A stretch of DNA of 43,068 nucleotides from Sulfurimonadaceae bacterium. Its GTDB lineage: Bacteria > Campylobacterota > Campylobacteria > Campylobacterales > Sulfurimonadaceae. Shown one piece after another: positions 6,421 through 14,864 of the stretch. The position numbers and the translations under genes were made by a program. Each line of letters opens with the position of its first letter. The first letter of the stretch is position 1. The stretch covers positions 1 through 43,068 of the forward strand of contig JADGEC010000015.1 in the NCBI GenBank assembly GCA_016744575.1. The letters run 5' to 3'. The notes beneath the pieces were generated by a model. It made no database searches, was not told the origin of the DNA, and saw only the letters and a program-made list of their open reading frames with translations.

Positions 6421-7598
6421 TGAGTCCTGTCGGTAAGCTCTCCTCAGATATGTCTTTTGTCCTTCTGGCATGTCAGAGTGAGATGGATGAGAAGCAGATA
6501 GCGGAGTTCAGAGAGCATGTCGAGCGAAGTGATGCACTTGAAGAGGTGGCGATGCTTGCCTATCGTCATGGTGTCTATTCGCTGTTCCATCGAGCTGTGC
6601 TTAGATATTCACCCGACCTGATAGATGAAGAGATGAACGAGGCATTGGATTATCTCGATGATGGTATCAAAGTCAAGAACGAGGGAATGACAGCTGAACT
6701 GCTTAGAGTCATATCACTGCTTGAAGCAGCGGATATTGATGTACTCTCGTTCAAAGGTCCGGTCTTGGCACAGATGCTCTATGGTGATATCGCTCTTCGG
6801 CAGTATGTCGATCTGGACCTGTTGATAAAAAAAGAGGATATTGAGAAGATAGAGACCTTACTGATATCAGAGGGCTATATAGCAGCTTTAGAGTTGACTC
6901 CTGTACAAAAAGAGGTCTGGAAAAAAACTCGACATGATCTTGGTTTCAAGCATCATGAGAAAGGTATTAAGCTGGAGATGCACTGGGCGTTACTCGATGA
7001 TGATTACCCGGTGTCGATAGCGCTCAGTGATGTCTGGAAATATCCACAGAAGGTAAGGATCAATGAACAGAACATCAGTACTTTTTCCATAGAGGAGCTT
7101 TTTTCTTATCTCTGTGTTCATGGTTCCAAACATCTATGGGAGCGACTTGCATGGATAAAGGATATAGACGTCTTTATCCGAACAAAAGAGATAGAATGGG
7201 AGAGTCTGATCAAGAAAGCAGAGAGTTCAAGACTCGAAACGATGATAGAGCTCGGACTTTCACTCTCTTTACTACTATTTAAGACACCTTTACCTAGAGA
7301 GATCGAGAAACGGCTAGAAAAAAATACTCATTTTTACAGTCTCAAAGAGTATGTCATAGCAAGTTGGGAGTCACCTCAAAGTACTTTTAAGCAACATGCA
7401 GCGGTACTTAAGCTATTCCCATCCACACACAAAAAGATATTTTACTTAAATAATATTTTGATCAAGCCATCTTATAAGGAGTTCACCTACATCGATCTTT
7501 CAAAAGGTCTCTATGGGTTCTACTATCTTATACGCCCCTATTTACTTGTGAGGAAGTACCTCTTGTATGCTCTGGGAAAGATGAGGTCTGTAAAATAA
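6417..7598 (+). CDS. Nucleotidyltransferase family protein (NTP_transf_5 type)
   Basis: This 393-residue protein shows the family signature LSFKGPVLAQMLYGDIALRQ followed by YVDLDLLIKKEDI at about residues 109-140. This is the NTP_transf_5 arrangement, with Lys112-Gly113 and a metal-binding DxD at Asp131/Asp133. Further family-like segments are KLEMHWALLDDDYP and HGSKHLWERLAWIKDIDVFI. Such proteins sit beside HprK-related kinases and PqqD-like proteins in peptide-modification and surface-polymer clusters; the transferred group and the acceptor are not established. It overlaps the kinase gene by 4 nt. The C-terminal 60 residues are basic and aromatic (YGFYYLIRPYLLVRKYLLYA) and could touch the membrane. 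No terminator is seen after it; the next gene is convergent. Confidence 0.8.
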   Translation: MMSPVGKLSSDMSFVLLACQSEMDEKQIAEFREHVERSDALEEVAMLAYRHGVYSLFHRAVLRYSPDLIDEEMNEALDYLDDGIKVKNEGMTAELLRVISLLEAADIDVLSFKGPVLAQMLYGDIALRQYVDLDLLIKKEDIEKIETLLISEGYIAALELTPVQKEVWKKTRHDLGFKHHEKGIKLEMHWALLDDDYPVSIALSDVWKYPQKVRINEQNISTFSIEELFSYLCVHGSKHLWERLAWIKDIDVFIRTKEIEWESLIKKAESSRLETMIELGLSLSLLLFKTPLPREIEKRLEKNTHFYSLKEYVIASWESPQSTFKQHAAVLKLFPSTHKKIFYLNNILIKPSYKEFTYIDLSKGLYGFYYLIRPYLLVRKYLLYALGKMRSVK

Positions 7599-7639
7599 AA
7601 CAGATGCATATTGATACGTTCTCAATAAAGATATGAAGA

Positions 7640-8326
7640 TCAAAACGCAGCCCCGATAGAGAATTGATAGACAGTAAGGTCTGCTGTATTACTGCTGTCT
7701 ATATCTAGATAGTCCTTTCCAATAGAGCCTTTGATAAAGATCTGATCATTAAGGTCATAACGAAGACCTATGGATGCGCCATAGTTCAGACTCACCGTGG
7801 TGTAGGTGAGATCCACTGGTCCGCATAGGTAGCCATACCAGGGGTACCAGTAGCAGCCGGTGATCTCTTCGCCCGTAGAGATCCCTGAATCAATATAGGT
7901 CGAACCGATACTTGCTGAGACGAAGGGGGTGAAGTCGCCTTCTAAAAAGTTATAGGTGGCAGCAAACTTTATACTGCTTGTGTACATATTGGAGGTGAAC
8001 TTCTCAGATGTCCCATCATCGTGGACTCTGGTGCCTTCATAGTTTCCACTGCTGCTGTTCATCAGTATTGCGAGCTCGACGTTGGGATTGACATTGTAGC
8101 CGATACCCAGACCCAAAGCCGAGCGACTACTGATATCTGCTTGTGATCCGTTACCAAAGGAGAATGTCGTCTGATCTGTGAACTGTGGTGTCAGAAATAT
8201 TTCCCAGGTGCCATTTCGCAACTCATTAGCCTCGATCATCACACTAGAGAGTGTGATGATCGTGGCTGCGAGGGTAAGTCGAGTCGAGAGTCTTTTAGAT
8301 GTCTTATTCGTGACTGCCTGCATCAT
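7640..8326 (-). CDS. Outer-membrane beta-barrel protein
   Basis: The protein is 228 residues with AAGGAG about 6 nt before the first of two ATGs. The N-terminus has a basic stretch and a signal peptide (LTLAATIITLSSVMIEANE). The mature part has alternating amphipathic strands typical of a small barrel: GTWEIFLTPQFTD, SALGLGIGYNVNPNVELAIL, IKFAATYNFLEGDFTPFVSA, LNYGASIGLRYDLNDQIFIK. It ends in the outer-membrane signature phenylalanine (YQFSIGAAF). An aromatic, Cys-containing extracellular-loop-like segment (GCYWYPWYGYLCG) lies about two thirds along. It fits the OmpW/outer-membrane beta-barrel superfamily; the substrate is unknown. It is transcribed alone, convergent with the nucleotidyltransferase gene. 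Confidence 0.8.
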   Translation of the reverse strand: MMQAVTNKTSKRLSTRLTLAATIITLSSVMIEANELRNGTWEIFLTPQFTDQTTFSFGNGSQADISSRSALGLGIGYNVNPNVELAILMNSSSGNYEGTRVHDDGTSEKFTSNMYTSSIKFAATYNFLEGDFTPFVSASIGSTYIDSGISTGEEITGCYWYPWYGYLCGPVDLTYTTVSLNYGASIGLRYDLNDQIFIKGSIGKDYLDIDSSNTADLTVYQFSIGAAF

Positions 8327-8362
8327 CCTGATCTCCTTGATATATGTTTATGTATCTTATCG

Positions 8363-8827
8363 TTAAAAGCTAAAGCCAAATACTACCATGGGGTAGGAAC
8401 GCTCACAGCCTGTCGAGCATTTGTCATAAGTCTCATGAGTCCACTCCAGACCTATCGAAGCCTGCGGGGTATAGAACAGCACACCTCCTCGAAAACCGTA
8501 AGAGGAGCCGATATCTTCTGAACTGGCATAGTTTTGAGCATAAAATGCACCGAGATAGGGCCGTATACGATTACTTACGGGAAGGTAGTAGTTGGCATCT
8601 ATCGAGAGTTTGTCTATGCCCGGTTCACCCTCAAACCATCGTTCATAAGCAAGCCCTATCTTTAATCCATCTAGGAGAAAGTATCCGACATTGACTCCTG
8701 CGATGCTGTACTTCTCATCGTCGACCGTTACGAGACCAGCTTTGAGCGATAGGACTCCGGTCCCACTTTCCAACATGGCTCCTTGTAAATAGCCGACAAG
8801 AGAGAAGATGAGTATGATGTTCTTCAT
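8363..8827 (-). CDS. Small outer-membrane beta-barrel protein, paralogue of the 14998 gene
   Basis: The real start is the ATG at 8827; the longer frame reaching 9331 is only the antisense of the DUF481 gene. The product is 154 residues: a signal peptide (MKNIILIFSLVGYLQG), then barrel strands (YSIAGVNVGYFLLDGLKIGL and AYERWFEGEPGIDKLSIDAN) and terminal Phe (VVFGFSF). It shares with the protein encoded at 14998-15498 the order of motifs YRHWFGGxPSIDEL / YERWFEGEPGIDKL, YLPVSNRIRPYLGAFY / YFVPLHPKYRPYGGVFY, two Cys near the end (KCSTGC), and a YPxVxFxFSF ending. It probably faces the outer surface. The function is unknown; porin or OmpW-like is the nearest description. Confidence 0.8.
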   Translation of the reverse strand: MKNIILIFSLVGYLQGAMLESGTGVLSLKAGLVTVDDEKYSIAGVNVGYFLLDGLKIGLAYERWFEGEPGIDKLSIDANYYLPVSNRIRPYLGAFYAQNYASSEDIGSSYGFRGGVLFYTPQASIGLEWTHETYDKCSTGCERSYPMVVFGFSF

Positions 8828-8942
8828 TGTAAAAGGACCTTTATGTCTTACTTGTAAAGATTGTACACTTTTGACTGTGCATAGAATACTATAGCTGAGC
8901 TTAACGACTAAAAAAGTCATTATATTCGATACTATTTCACTT

Positions 8943-10292
8943 ATGATACGTTTTTCTTTTTTTATAGAGTCGATCTTTTTAACACTGCTTATGATCACAC
9001 CTGCCACTGCTGAAGACAACAGCACATCAAATATTTTTGATGTGACTGAGCTCGCGGAGACTATTTCTGGTGAAAAGACTCTAGAGGTCATCAAGATGGA
9101 TGACACCTCGGGACTTAGTGATGATGAGGTACGAGATATCGCTGGAGAGGCGGATAAGGCTGAGTCTAAAGCGATCATTAAAAAACGTGCCGATGAAGAG
9201 AAGTCTCGACTACCGTCAATGATAGAAGAGGAGAAAGAGGCAGCCTGGGAAGAGCTCTCACCGACTCCCCGAAAGTACGACTGGATAGAACTTATCTCTG
9301 GTGAGTGGCTTAAAGGCGACTTTAAAGCCATGTACGAGAAAGAACTTGAGTTTGATAGTGATAAACTGGACCTTCAGGTCTTTGACTTTGATGATATAAA
9401 GCAGATCCGGACACATCGTGTCGTCACTGTCAGTCTTATGGTAGAAGATGATAGTTATGATGGTCTATTGGGCCTACGTCATACTACTATTGCGATGATG
9501 GGTATTTTACGTCTGAACGGGAAAAAGGTATCGATCATCCGTGGTGATGGACGAGTGGAACTTGAGCGAAAGCATCTTATATCCATTGCCTATGGTGGTG
9601 AGAACGAGTATGAGTACTGGTCGGGTAAGTTTAATGTGGGTCTGGATATTCGACGGGGTAACAGTGAGAAACTCGATTATACTGCCATCGCTAACCTCCA
9701 GCGCCGTTCATCAAAGACACGGCTACAACTGGACTATCTGGGCAATATCTTCACTACATCAAACCAAGAGACGGCTAACAATCACCGGATCAATGAGAGT
9801 TTTAATGTCTTTGTCACAAAAAAGTTCTATTATACCCCGCTCTTTGCAGAGTACCTCAGAGATAAATACCAAAATATCCGCGATCAATATACGGTCGGTG
9901 TAGGTATTGGGTACACCATAGTCGATACTAAAAAGGTCGATTGGGATATCTCAGGTGGTCCGGCAATGATCTATGTGAAATACGATACGGTCGAGGAGGG
10001 CAGAGATGACTCGAGTAGAACGGCCGCTTTAGAGTTAAGTACGTCATATGATGTGGAAGTGACTAAAAAGATTGACTTTGTCTTCGACTATAAACTGACC
10101 CTGATAAAAGGTGACGTGGGTGATTATAAACATCACATGGTCACTTCTCTTGAGAATGAGATCACAAAATGGCTTGATGTAGATATTGCCTTCATCTGGG
10201 ACTATACACAAAACCCTGAACCTAATGCCGATATGAGTGTCCCGGTTAAAAGCGATATGCAGCTTTTGGTCAGTCTAGGTGTTGATTTTTAG
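8943..10292 (+). CDS. DUF481-family outer-membrane protein
   Basis: This 449-residue protein has a signal peptide (FFIESIFLTLLMITPATAED), then a charged, probably helical segment (about 30-105, rich in Glu/Lys), a small domain about 115-215 (DWIELISGEWLKGDFKAM, QIRTHRVVTV, GDGRVELERKHLISI), and a C-terminal barrel about 225-449 of the DUF481/YdiY type (YWSGKFNVGLDIRRGNSEKL, RLQLDYLGNIFTTS, TVGVGIGYTIVDTKKVDWDI, final VSLGVDF). DUF481 proteins are outer-membrane proteins, some salt-induced, with no firm function. No clear ribosome binding site is seen before the ATG. It is divergent from the small barrel gene at 8827, leaving about 115 nt for both promoters. Confidence 0.8.
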   Translation: MIRFSFFIESIFLTLLMITPATAEDNSTSNIFDVTELAETISGEKTLEVIKMDDTSGLSDDEVRDIAGEADKAESKAIIKKRADEEKSRLPSMIEEEKEAAWEELSPTPRKYDWIELISGEWLKGDFKAMYEKELEFDSDKLDLQVFDFDDIKQIRTHRVVTVSLMVEDDSYDGLLGLRHTTIAMMGILRLNGKKVSIIRGDGRVELERKHLISIAYGGENEYEYWSGKFNVGLDIRRGNSEKLDYTAIANLQRRSSKTRLQLDYLGNIFTTSNQETANNHRINESFNVFVTKKFYYTPLFAEYLRDKYQNIRDQYTVGVGIGYTIVDTKKVDWDISGGPAMIYVKYDTVEEGRDDSSRTAALELSTSYDVEVTKKIDFVFDYKLTLIKGDVGDYKHHMVTSLENEITKWLDVDIAFIWDYTQNPEPNADMSVPVKSDMQLLVSLGVDF

Positions 10293-10311
10293 ATCTGTTG
10301 TCGGATGAGTG

Positions 10312-10330
10312 ATACGGCGTTATGCCGTAT
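10312..10330. terminator. Possible bidirectional terminator hairpin
   Basis: ATACGGC / GCCGTAT form a perfect 7-bp stem with a 5-nt loop between two convergent genes (DUF481 stop at 10292, histone-like stop at 10346). There is no T-run on either side, so the call is tentative. Confidence 0.4.
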
Positions 10331-10345
10331 GGATGGAGCAGGTAC

Positions 10346-10498
10346 TTATTTCTTAGATCTTTTCTTTGACTTTTTAGCGTTTTTCTTCTTCTTGGCTTTT
10401 TTAGCTGCCTTTTTCTTTGCCGCTTTTTTCTTAGCTGCTTTCTTCTCTGCTTTTCTTGCTGCTTTCTTAGCTGCTTTTTTCTTTAACTCTTTTGCCAT
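10346..10498 (-). CDS. Lys/Ala-rich histone H1-like protein (50 aa)
   Basis: The minus strand has an ATG at 10498 preceded by AAGGAG (5 nt away) and 50 codons ending in TAA at 10346. The product is almost only Lys and Ala: MAKELKKKAAKKAARKAEKK, then repeats of AAKKK, then KNAKKSKKRSKK. This composition matches the C-terminal tails of histone H1-like proteins, the bacterial KAK-type nucleoproteins (Hc1/Hc2-like, AlgP-like). It would bind DNA or other polyanions electrostatically. The opposite strand also has an open frame (Phe/Ala/Leu-rich), but that is a shadow without a plausible start signal. Low-complexity Lys codons (AAA/AAG) make the region prone to length change. The function is inferred from composition only. 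Confidence 0.75.
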   Translation of the reverse strand: MAKELKKKAAKKAARKAEKKAAKKKAAKKKAAKKAKKKKNAKKSKKRSKK

Positions 10499-10526
10499 GT
10501 GGTCTCCTTAAGGTATTTATTAGTGT

Positions 10527-10549
10527 TTATTACTAACCATTAGTAATAA
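10527..10549. promoter_or_regulatory. 9-bp palindrome upstream of the histone-like gene
   Basis: TTATTACTA (10527-10535) and TAGTAATAA (10541-10549) are perfect inverted repeats separated by ACCAT. They lie 29 nt upstream of the histone-like ATG, in the A/T-rich divergent interval shared with the regulator-like gene at 10668. The position fits an operator. Confidence 0.4.
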
Positions 10550-10667
10550 CTTATGGCTATTATAGCAATAATAAGAAAAACATGTCAAGAGTAATAAAAA
10601 GGTATTGGCTATAAAATATAGAGTTTTTAGATAAGATACTATTCACAATACCTGAGGGAGCTCGTGC

Positions 10668-10940
10668 ATGACATTTATAGAGTTTAAAAAGCTGTTGCTT
10701 GATGCTGAGATCACGCTTCCAAAGTTCAGTAAGCTTATCAAAGTAAGTGAGAAGAACCTGCAGTCTTACAAGAAAAAGGGTGAGGTCCCCAATACGATCG
10801 CCGTCATCGTCACCTGTTTTGTCAGGCTTCATCAAGAGAGACATGACTATAGGGAGCTTATCAATGATCTTGGACTTGAAGCCAAGACGAAAAAAGGGGC
10901 AGGCTTCTCTAAAGCTAAAGTGAGCGAAGAGTCGCAGTGA
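10668..10940 (+). CDS. Small putative DNA-binding protein (HTH-like)
   Basis: The protein is 90 residues. Residues about 5-45 (EFKKLLLDAEITLPKFSKLI followed by KVSEKNLQSYKKKGEVPNTI) look like a degenerate helix-turn-helix in which an amphipathic helix is followed by a 'KVSEKNLQSYKKKGEVP' recognition segment, as in Cro/XRE-type folds. The remainder is helical and basic (EAKTKKGAGFSKAKVSEESQ). There is no enzymatic motif. Its stop overlaps the bioF GTG start (GTGA), so the two are co-translated. It may be a regulator, but the helix-turn-helix call is by eye only. Confidence 0.65.
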   Translation: MTFIEFKKLLLDAEITLPKFSKLIKVSEKNLQSYKKKGEVPNTIAVIVTCFVRLHQERHDYRELINDLGLEAKTKKGAGFSKAKVSEESQ

Positions 10941-12058
10941 CGACATCGCTCTTCTATGCCAATGAGATCACGGCATTAAAACGTTCAGGCCGTTATCGTG
11001 AACGACATCTTTATGAGTCTGATGTCGTCGATCTTGCCTCTAATGACTATCTGGGCCTGGCAGATGATCCCGCGCAGATAGAACAGGCTTACAAAACACT
11101 TTCAAAAGCACCTTCCTATGCCGCAAAAGCTTCGATGCTTGTCAACGGTTACCATCAGATACATGCTGATTTTGAGAAAGCCCTCTGCGAAGCGAACGGA
11201 TTTGAAGCCGGAGTGATATTGGGCAGCGGTTTTAATGCGAATATCGCGCTTATAGAATCACTCGTACGTAAAGGTGATGCGCTATTTATGGATGAGAAGT
11301 ACCATGCCAGCGGCATCCTGGCTACGAAGCTGACGGATGGGAAGGTCACTTTTTTCTCACATAATGATCCTCATGACCTCCTAGACAAACTTGAACGTTC
11401 AAAGGCAAAGCGCAACATCATAGCGGTGGAGGGGATCTACTCTATGGATGGCGATATACTCTCTCGTGAGATCATAGAGATAGCAGATCGTTATGATGCA
11501 CTGCTTATTGTCGATGAGGCCCACAGCAGCGGAGTTGTCGGTAAGAAGCTGATGGGTGTTTTCGATCTTTATGACATCACGATCGCTGCGAACCATATCA
11601 AGATGGGTACACTGGGTAAGGCTTATGGTAGCTTTGGCGCCTATATACTGGCTTCGGAACATATTATCGACTATCTCATCAATCGGGCTAAACCGATCAT
11701 CTATGCTACCGCACCGTCACTTTTTGATACGCTGCTTGGTCATCAGGCTCTGATATATATACAGCAAAACAGAGAGTCGTTGAGAGAGGCGATCGAAGAA
11801 CGGCAGGCAGTCGTGAGAGAGACGTTTGGTCTGGATATCCCAGGTCTGATAGTCCCTGTCGTCATAGATGATAATGTCAAAGTCATAGAGATACGCGATC
11901 AGTTGTTAAAAGAGGGGATACTTGTCGGTGCGATCAGACAGCCGACCGTACCAAAAGCCATCATGCGTCTTATTGCCAGAGTAAATGTCGATATAGGACT
12001 ATTGAGAGAGGCTTGTGTCGCCATTGACGTAAGCAGAATGGCACAAGGGCAGCTCTGA
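10937..12058 (+). CDS. bioF: 8-amino-7-oxononanoate synthase family (BioF-like) PLP enzyme
   Basis: This is a 373-residue alpha-oxoamine synthase. Visible motifs are DLASNDYLGLADDP near the N-terminus, ILGSGFNANIALIESLV, the PLP-binding DEAHSSGVVG and the Schiff-base Lys in HIKMGTLGKAYGSFGAYI. BioF condenses pimeloyl-ACP (or pimeloyl-CoA) with alanine to make KAPA, the first step of the biotin ring pathway, in the cytoplasm. Close relatives (Kbl, other alpha-oxoamine synthases) share these motifs, so the substrate is inferred from length and family resemblance. It starts with GTG, overlapping the preceding small gene by 4 nt. No other biotin gene is in the window. Confidence 0.8.
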   Translation: MTTSLFYANEITALKRSGRYRERHLYESDVVDLASNDYLGLADDPAQIEQAYKTLSKAPSYAAKASMLVNGYHQIHADFEKALCEANGFEAGVILGSGFNANIALIESLVRKGDALFMDEKYHASGILATKLTDGKVTFFSHNDPHDLLDKLERSKAKRNIIAVEGIYSMDGDILSREIIEIADRYDALLIVDEAHSSGVVGKKLMGVFDLYDITIAANHIKMGTLGKAYGSFGAYILASEHIIDYLINRAKPIIYATAPSLFDTLLGHQALIYIQQNRESLREAIEERQAVVRETFGLDIPGLIVPVVIDDNVKVIEIRDQLLKEGILVGAIRQPTVPKAIMRLIARVNVDIGLLREACVAIDVSRMAQGQL

Positions 12059-12184
12059 TGATCGTCTATGTCATCAGAGGTCAAAGAAGATGTAAGCTAT
12101 TGTAGGCAATTCAAAAGGCTGAGATGTACGACTTGTTCATCTTAGGTCTTGATGCAAAGTAGCTGCTCTTTAGTGTTTTTAAGC

Positions 12185-12190
12185 TAGAAT
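12185..12190 (+). promoter_or_regulatory. -10 box (TAGAAT) for the ABC ATPase-PBP operon
   Basis: TAGAAT lies 22 nt before the start of the ABC ATPase gene in a 154-nt gap. The same gap holds an AGATG...CATCT inverted repeat at about 12123-12146 of unclear role. Confidence 0.35.
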
Positions 12191-12212
12191 AAAAGACTTT
12201 TTTGGGCAGAAG

Positions 12213-12905
12213 ATGATGCAGGTAAAACAATTACAGATAAGATTAGGATCAAAAGAACTCGTGGATATCACGTTTTCTATCAGAACGTCGTTGGCGCTGG
12301 TCGGACAGAGCGGTAGCGGTAAGAGCCTTACGCTTAAGGCGCTGATGGGGATGTTACCTTCATCTATGCAGGTGGAGTCTGATATTCATGCTGGTTTTGA
12401 GATGATACGAGGTGATACTGTAGCTTTTGTACCGCAAAATCCCTTTACTGCACTCTCCCCACTTACCAAGATCAAAGATCAGTTCTTCGTCCCATCGGAG
12501 CGGATCGATGAACTTTTTGAGCTTGTAGGACTCGACAAAGCTCTCTTAAAGCGTTTTCCCCCGGAGCTTTCCGGAGGACAGCTTCAGCGTGTCGTCATCG
12601 CGATAGCTCTTAGTTCTGATCCGAGTCTGTTACTACTGGATGAGCCGACGACTGCATTAGACCCACATACGAGAGAGGTCATCATCGCTCTTCTACGTCG
12701 TCTGCAATTAGAACTTGGTTTTAAGATGCTCTTTGTCACCCATGATATGCACAGCGCCAAGATGCTGTGCGAGGACATCTGTGTCGTCAAGGATGGGCGT
12801 GTGGTTGAAAGTGGCAATATGGACGAGGTCTTAAGTCATCCTAAAGAGAGCTATACTGAGACACTGATCGAGGCAAATTTTTCCAATAGAGGATTTCGTC
12901 TATGA
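12213..12905 (+). CDS. ABC transporter ATP-binding protein (oligopeptide/nickel type)
   Basis: This 230-residue ATPase has all core motifs: Walker A GQSGSGKS (about 31-38), Q-loop VPQNPFTALSP, signature LSGGQLQRV, Walker B LLLLDEPTTALDP and switch His in FVTHDMHSAK. VPQNP, with NPFTAL..., is typical of the DppD/OppD/NikD group that energises uptake of peptides or metal chelates. It is short compared with DppD (about 320) because it lacks the C-terminal zinc/oligopeptide extension. No permease or binding protein lies next to it. Its stop overlaps the penicillin-binding-protein start by 4 nt (ATGA), so the two are co-expressed. A link to cell-wall peptide recycling is possible but is inference. 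Confidence 0.8.
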   Translation: MMQVKQLQIRLGSKELVDITFSIRTSLALVGQSGSGKSLTLKALMGMLPSSMQVESDIHAGFEMIRGDTVAFVPQNPFTALSPLTKIKDQFFVPSERIDELFELVGLDKALLKRFPPELSGGQLQRVVIAIALSSDPSLLLLDEPTTALDPHTREVIIALLRRLQLELGFKMLFVTHDMHSAKMLCEDICVVKDGRVVESGNMDEVLSHPKESYTETLIEANFSNRGFRL

Positions 12906-14848
12906 AAAGACTCTTTTTCGTTTTAATGATACTCCTACTGCTTACGCCAGTGATCGTCTTTTTCTACTATACGGAAAAATATGGCTACAAGACGGCACTG
13001 CTCATCGACTATCAGCCGAGACTGACAACTCGTATCTATGACCGTAATGGTGACAAGATAGCAAATATCTTTAAAGGTCAACACCGCTACTATGCCCGCT
13101 TTGATGAGATACCGCCACGGGCAGTAGAAGCACTGCTGGCGATAGAGGACACTGTCTTCTTTGAACACCCAGGTGTGAATATTGACGCTATCTTCCGTGC
13201 TATCATCAAAGATGTCAAAGCCGGAAAACTGGTCGAGGGCGCGAGTACTATCACGCAGCAGCTGGTAAAGAACACCTTACTGACACGGGAGAAGAAGTTT
13301 TCGAGAAAGATCAAAGAGCTGATATTCTCGATCAAGGTCGAACAGGAGTTAAGTAAAGAACAGATCCTGGAGCGTTACCTTAACGAGGTCTATCTGGGAC
13401 ATGGTTATTATGGGATAAAGACAGCGGCAGATGGTTATTTCCATAAAAGTCTTGCTGATCTCACACTTAAAGAGATGGCAGTGCTTGTCGGCTTGCCAAA
13501 AGCACCAAGTTTTTATGCACCGACTAAGAACTACGAACTCTCTATGGGTAGAGCAAACCGTGTTGTGACTCGGATGCATGACCTGGGCTGGATAGATGAG
13601 CCTACCTATCTCGCGGCACTTGAGGAAGAGCCTAAGGTGTTTAACGATACGTTGACACAGAACAAGGCACCTTACATCGTCGATGAGGTGTTCAGACGTG
13701 CGAAAAAAGAGTTTGATGACATAAAGAGTGGTGGTTATGAGATCTATACCACCATTGACCTTTCTCTACAGGACGCTGGACGAAAAGGGCTCTCACACGC
13801 TTACAACCTGGCACTTGAGCGCGCAGCAAAAGGTAAGGACTCCAATGAGAGTAACCTTACACAACTCAATGGTGCTTTGGTAAGTATCGACCCACGAAGC
13901 GGGGATATACTTGCCCTTGTGGGCGGTGTGGACTATAAGAAGAGCTCTTATAACCGTGCGACTCAGGGGCTTCGTCAGCCGGGTTCAGCCTTTAAACCTT
14001 TTCTCTATCAGGTGGCACTCGATATGGGGTATTCAGGAGCGACTGAGCTAGTCGACATCGCACGTACTTACGAGTATGAGAAAGATGGCGAAGAGATGAA
14101 GTGGCAGCCGAAGAACTATGAGAAGAACTATAAAGGGCTTATCTCCTTGCGTGAGGCTCTTGTCCATTCTCGCAACTTGGCCACGATCAACCTCGTAAGT
14201 GATATTGGACTCTACAGCATGCTTCGTGAGCTTAAACAGTACGGCATTGGCGATCTTCCACATGACCTTTCCCTCTCACTCGGTTCTATCTCACTCTCAC
14301 CGCTGGCTCTTTCCAAGTACTACTCTTCTTTTGCTAACAAAGGAATGCAGGTCGAACCTATTTTGATCCGTCGCATAGATGACTCTTATGGTGAACGGAC
14401 CATCTATGAGAGTAAAAAACAGCTCATCACATCCCCTCAGCAGACCTTTTTGATGACGACGATCTTACGTGATGTCGTCAATCGTGGAACGGGACGGCGT
14501 GCAAGGGTGAAGGGGATCGAACTGGCCGGTAAGACAGGGACGACAAACAAGTCTGTCGATGCTTGGTTTGCCGGTTACTCTCCTACCGTAGAGACCATCG
14601 TCTGGTTTGGAAATGACAATAATACTCCGATGCGTAAGAAAGAGACTGGAGGACGTGTAGCCGGTCCTGCGTTTAGCCACTACTATCAGCAGCTCATCAA
14701 GCTTTACCCTCAGGTGAAGCGTAAGTTTGAAGAGCCTGAAGGTGTCATCGAGATCGTGCATGGAAAGCAAAAAGAGTATTTTACGGATATCTCGAGACCA
14801 CCGAATGTCAATGTAGAAGCCGATCCTGATGAAGAGCTACTGTTCTGA
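12902..14848 (+). CDS. mrcA: Class A penicillin-binding protein 1A (glycosyltransferase/transpeptidase)
   Basis: The protein is 648 residues. It has an N-terminal membrane anchor (LFFVLMILLLLTPVIVFFYY). The glycosyltransferase-51 domain follows (about 50-225) with EDTVFFEHPGVNIDAI carrying the catalytic Glu, EGASTITQQLVKN and ERYLNEVYLGHGYYGI. The transpeptidase domain has the active-site Ser in QPGSAFKPF (SxxK), the SxN motif HSRNLAT and KTGTTNKS. It polymerises and crosslinks peptidoglycan in the periplasm. The length is close to other Campylobacterota PBP1A proteins. It is the last gene of the two-gene unit with the ABC ATPase; a hairpin-rich gap follows. Confidence 0.93.
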   Translation: MKRLFFVLMILLLLTPVIVFFYYTEKYGYKTALLIDYQPRLTTRIYDRNGDKIANIFKGQHRYYARFDEIPPRAVEALLAIEDTVFFEHPGVNIDAIFRAIIKDVKAGKLVEGASTITQQLVKNTLLTREKKFSRKIKELIFSIKVEQELSKEQILERYLNEVYLGHGYYGIKTAADGYFHKSLADLTLKEMAVLVGLPKAPSFYAPTKNYELSMGRANRVVTRMHDLGWIDEPTYLAALEEEPKVFNDTLTQNKAPYIVDEVFRRAKKEFDDIKSGGYEIYTTIDLSLQDAGRKGLSHAYNLALERAAKGKDSNESNLTQLNGALVSIDPRSGDILALVGGVDYKKSSYNRATQGLRQPGSAFKPFLYQVALDMGYSGATELVDIARTYEYEKDGEEMKWQPKNYEKNYKGLISLREALVHSRNLATINLVSDIGLYSMLRELKQYGIGDLPHDLSLSLGSISLSPLALSKYYSSFANKGMQVEPILIRRIDDSYGERTIYESKKQLITSPQQTFLMTTILRDVVNRGTGRRARVKGIELAGKTGTTNKSVDAWFAGYSPTVETIVWFGNDNNTPMRKKETGGRVAGPAFSHYYQQLIKLYPQVKRKFEEPEGVIEIVHGKQKEYFTDISRPPNVNVEADPDEELLF

Positions 14849-14864
14849 TGATTATTTGAGACGC

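Noticed and set aside
8828-9331. A 168-residue N-terminal extension of the small barrel gene on the minus strand
   Set aside because: It is antisense to the well-supported DUF481 gene, Ser-rich in the manner of a shadow frame, and the true ATG with signal peptide is at 8827.
10305-10511. Plus-strand Phe/Leu/Ala-rich 68-residue membrane-like protein
   Set aside because: It is the antisense of the Lys/Ala-rich histone-like gene, which has the proper ribosome binding site.
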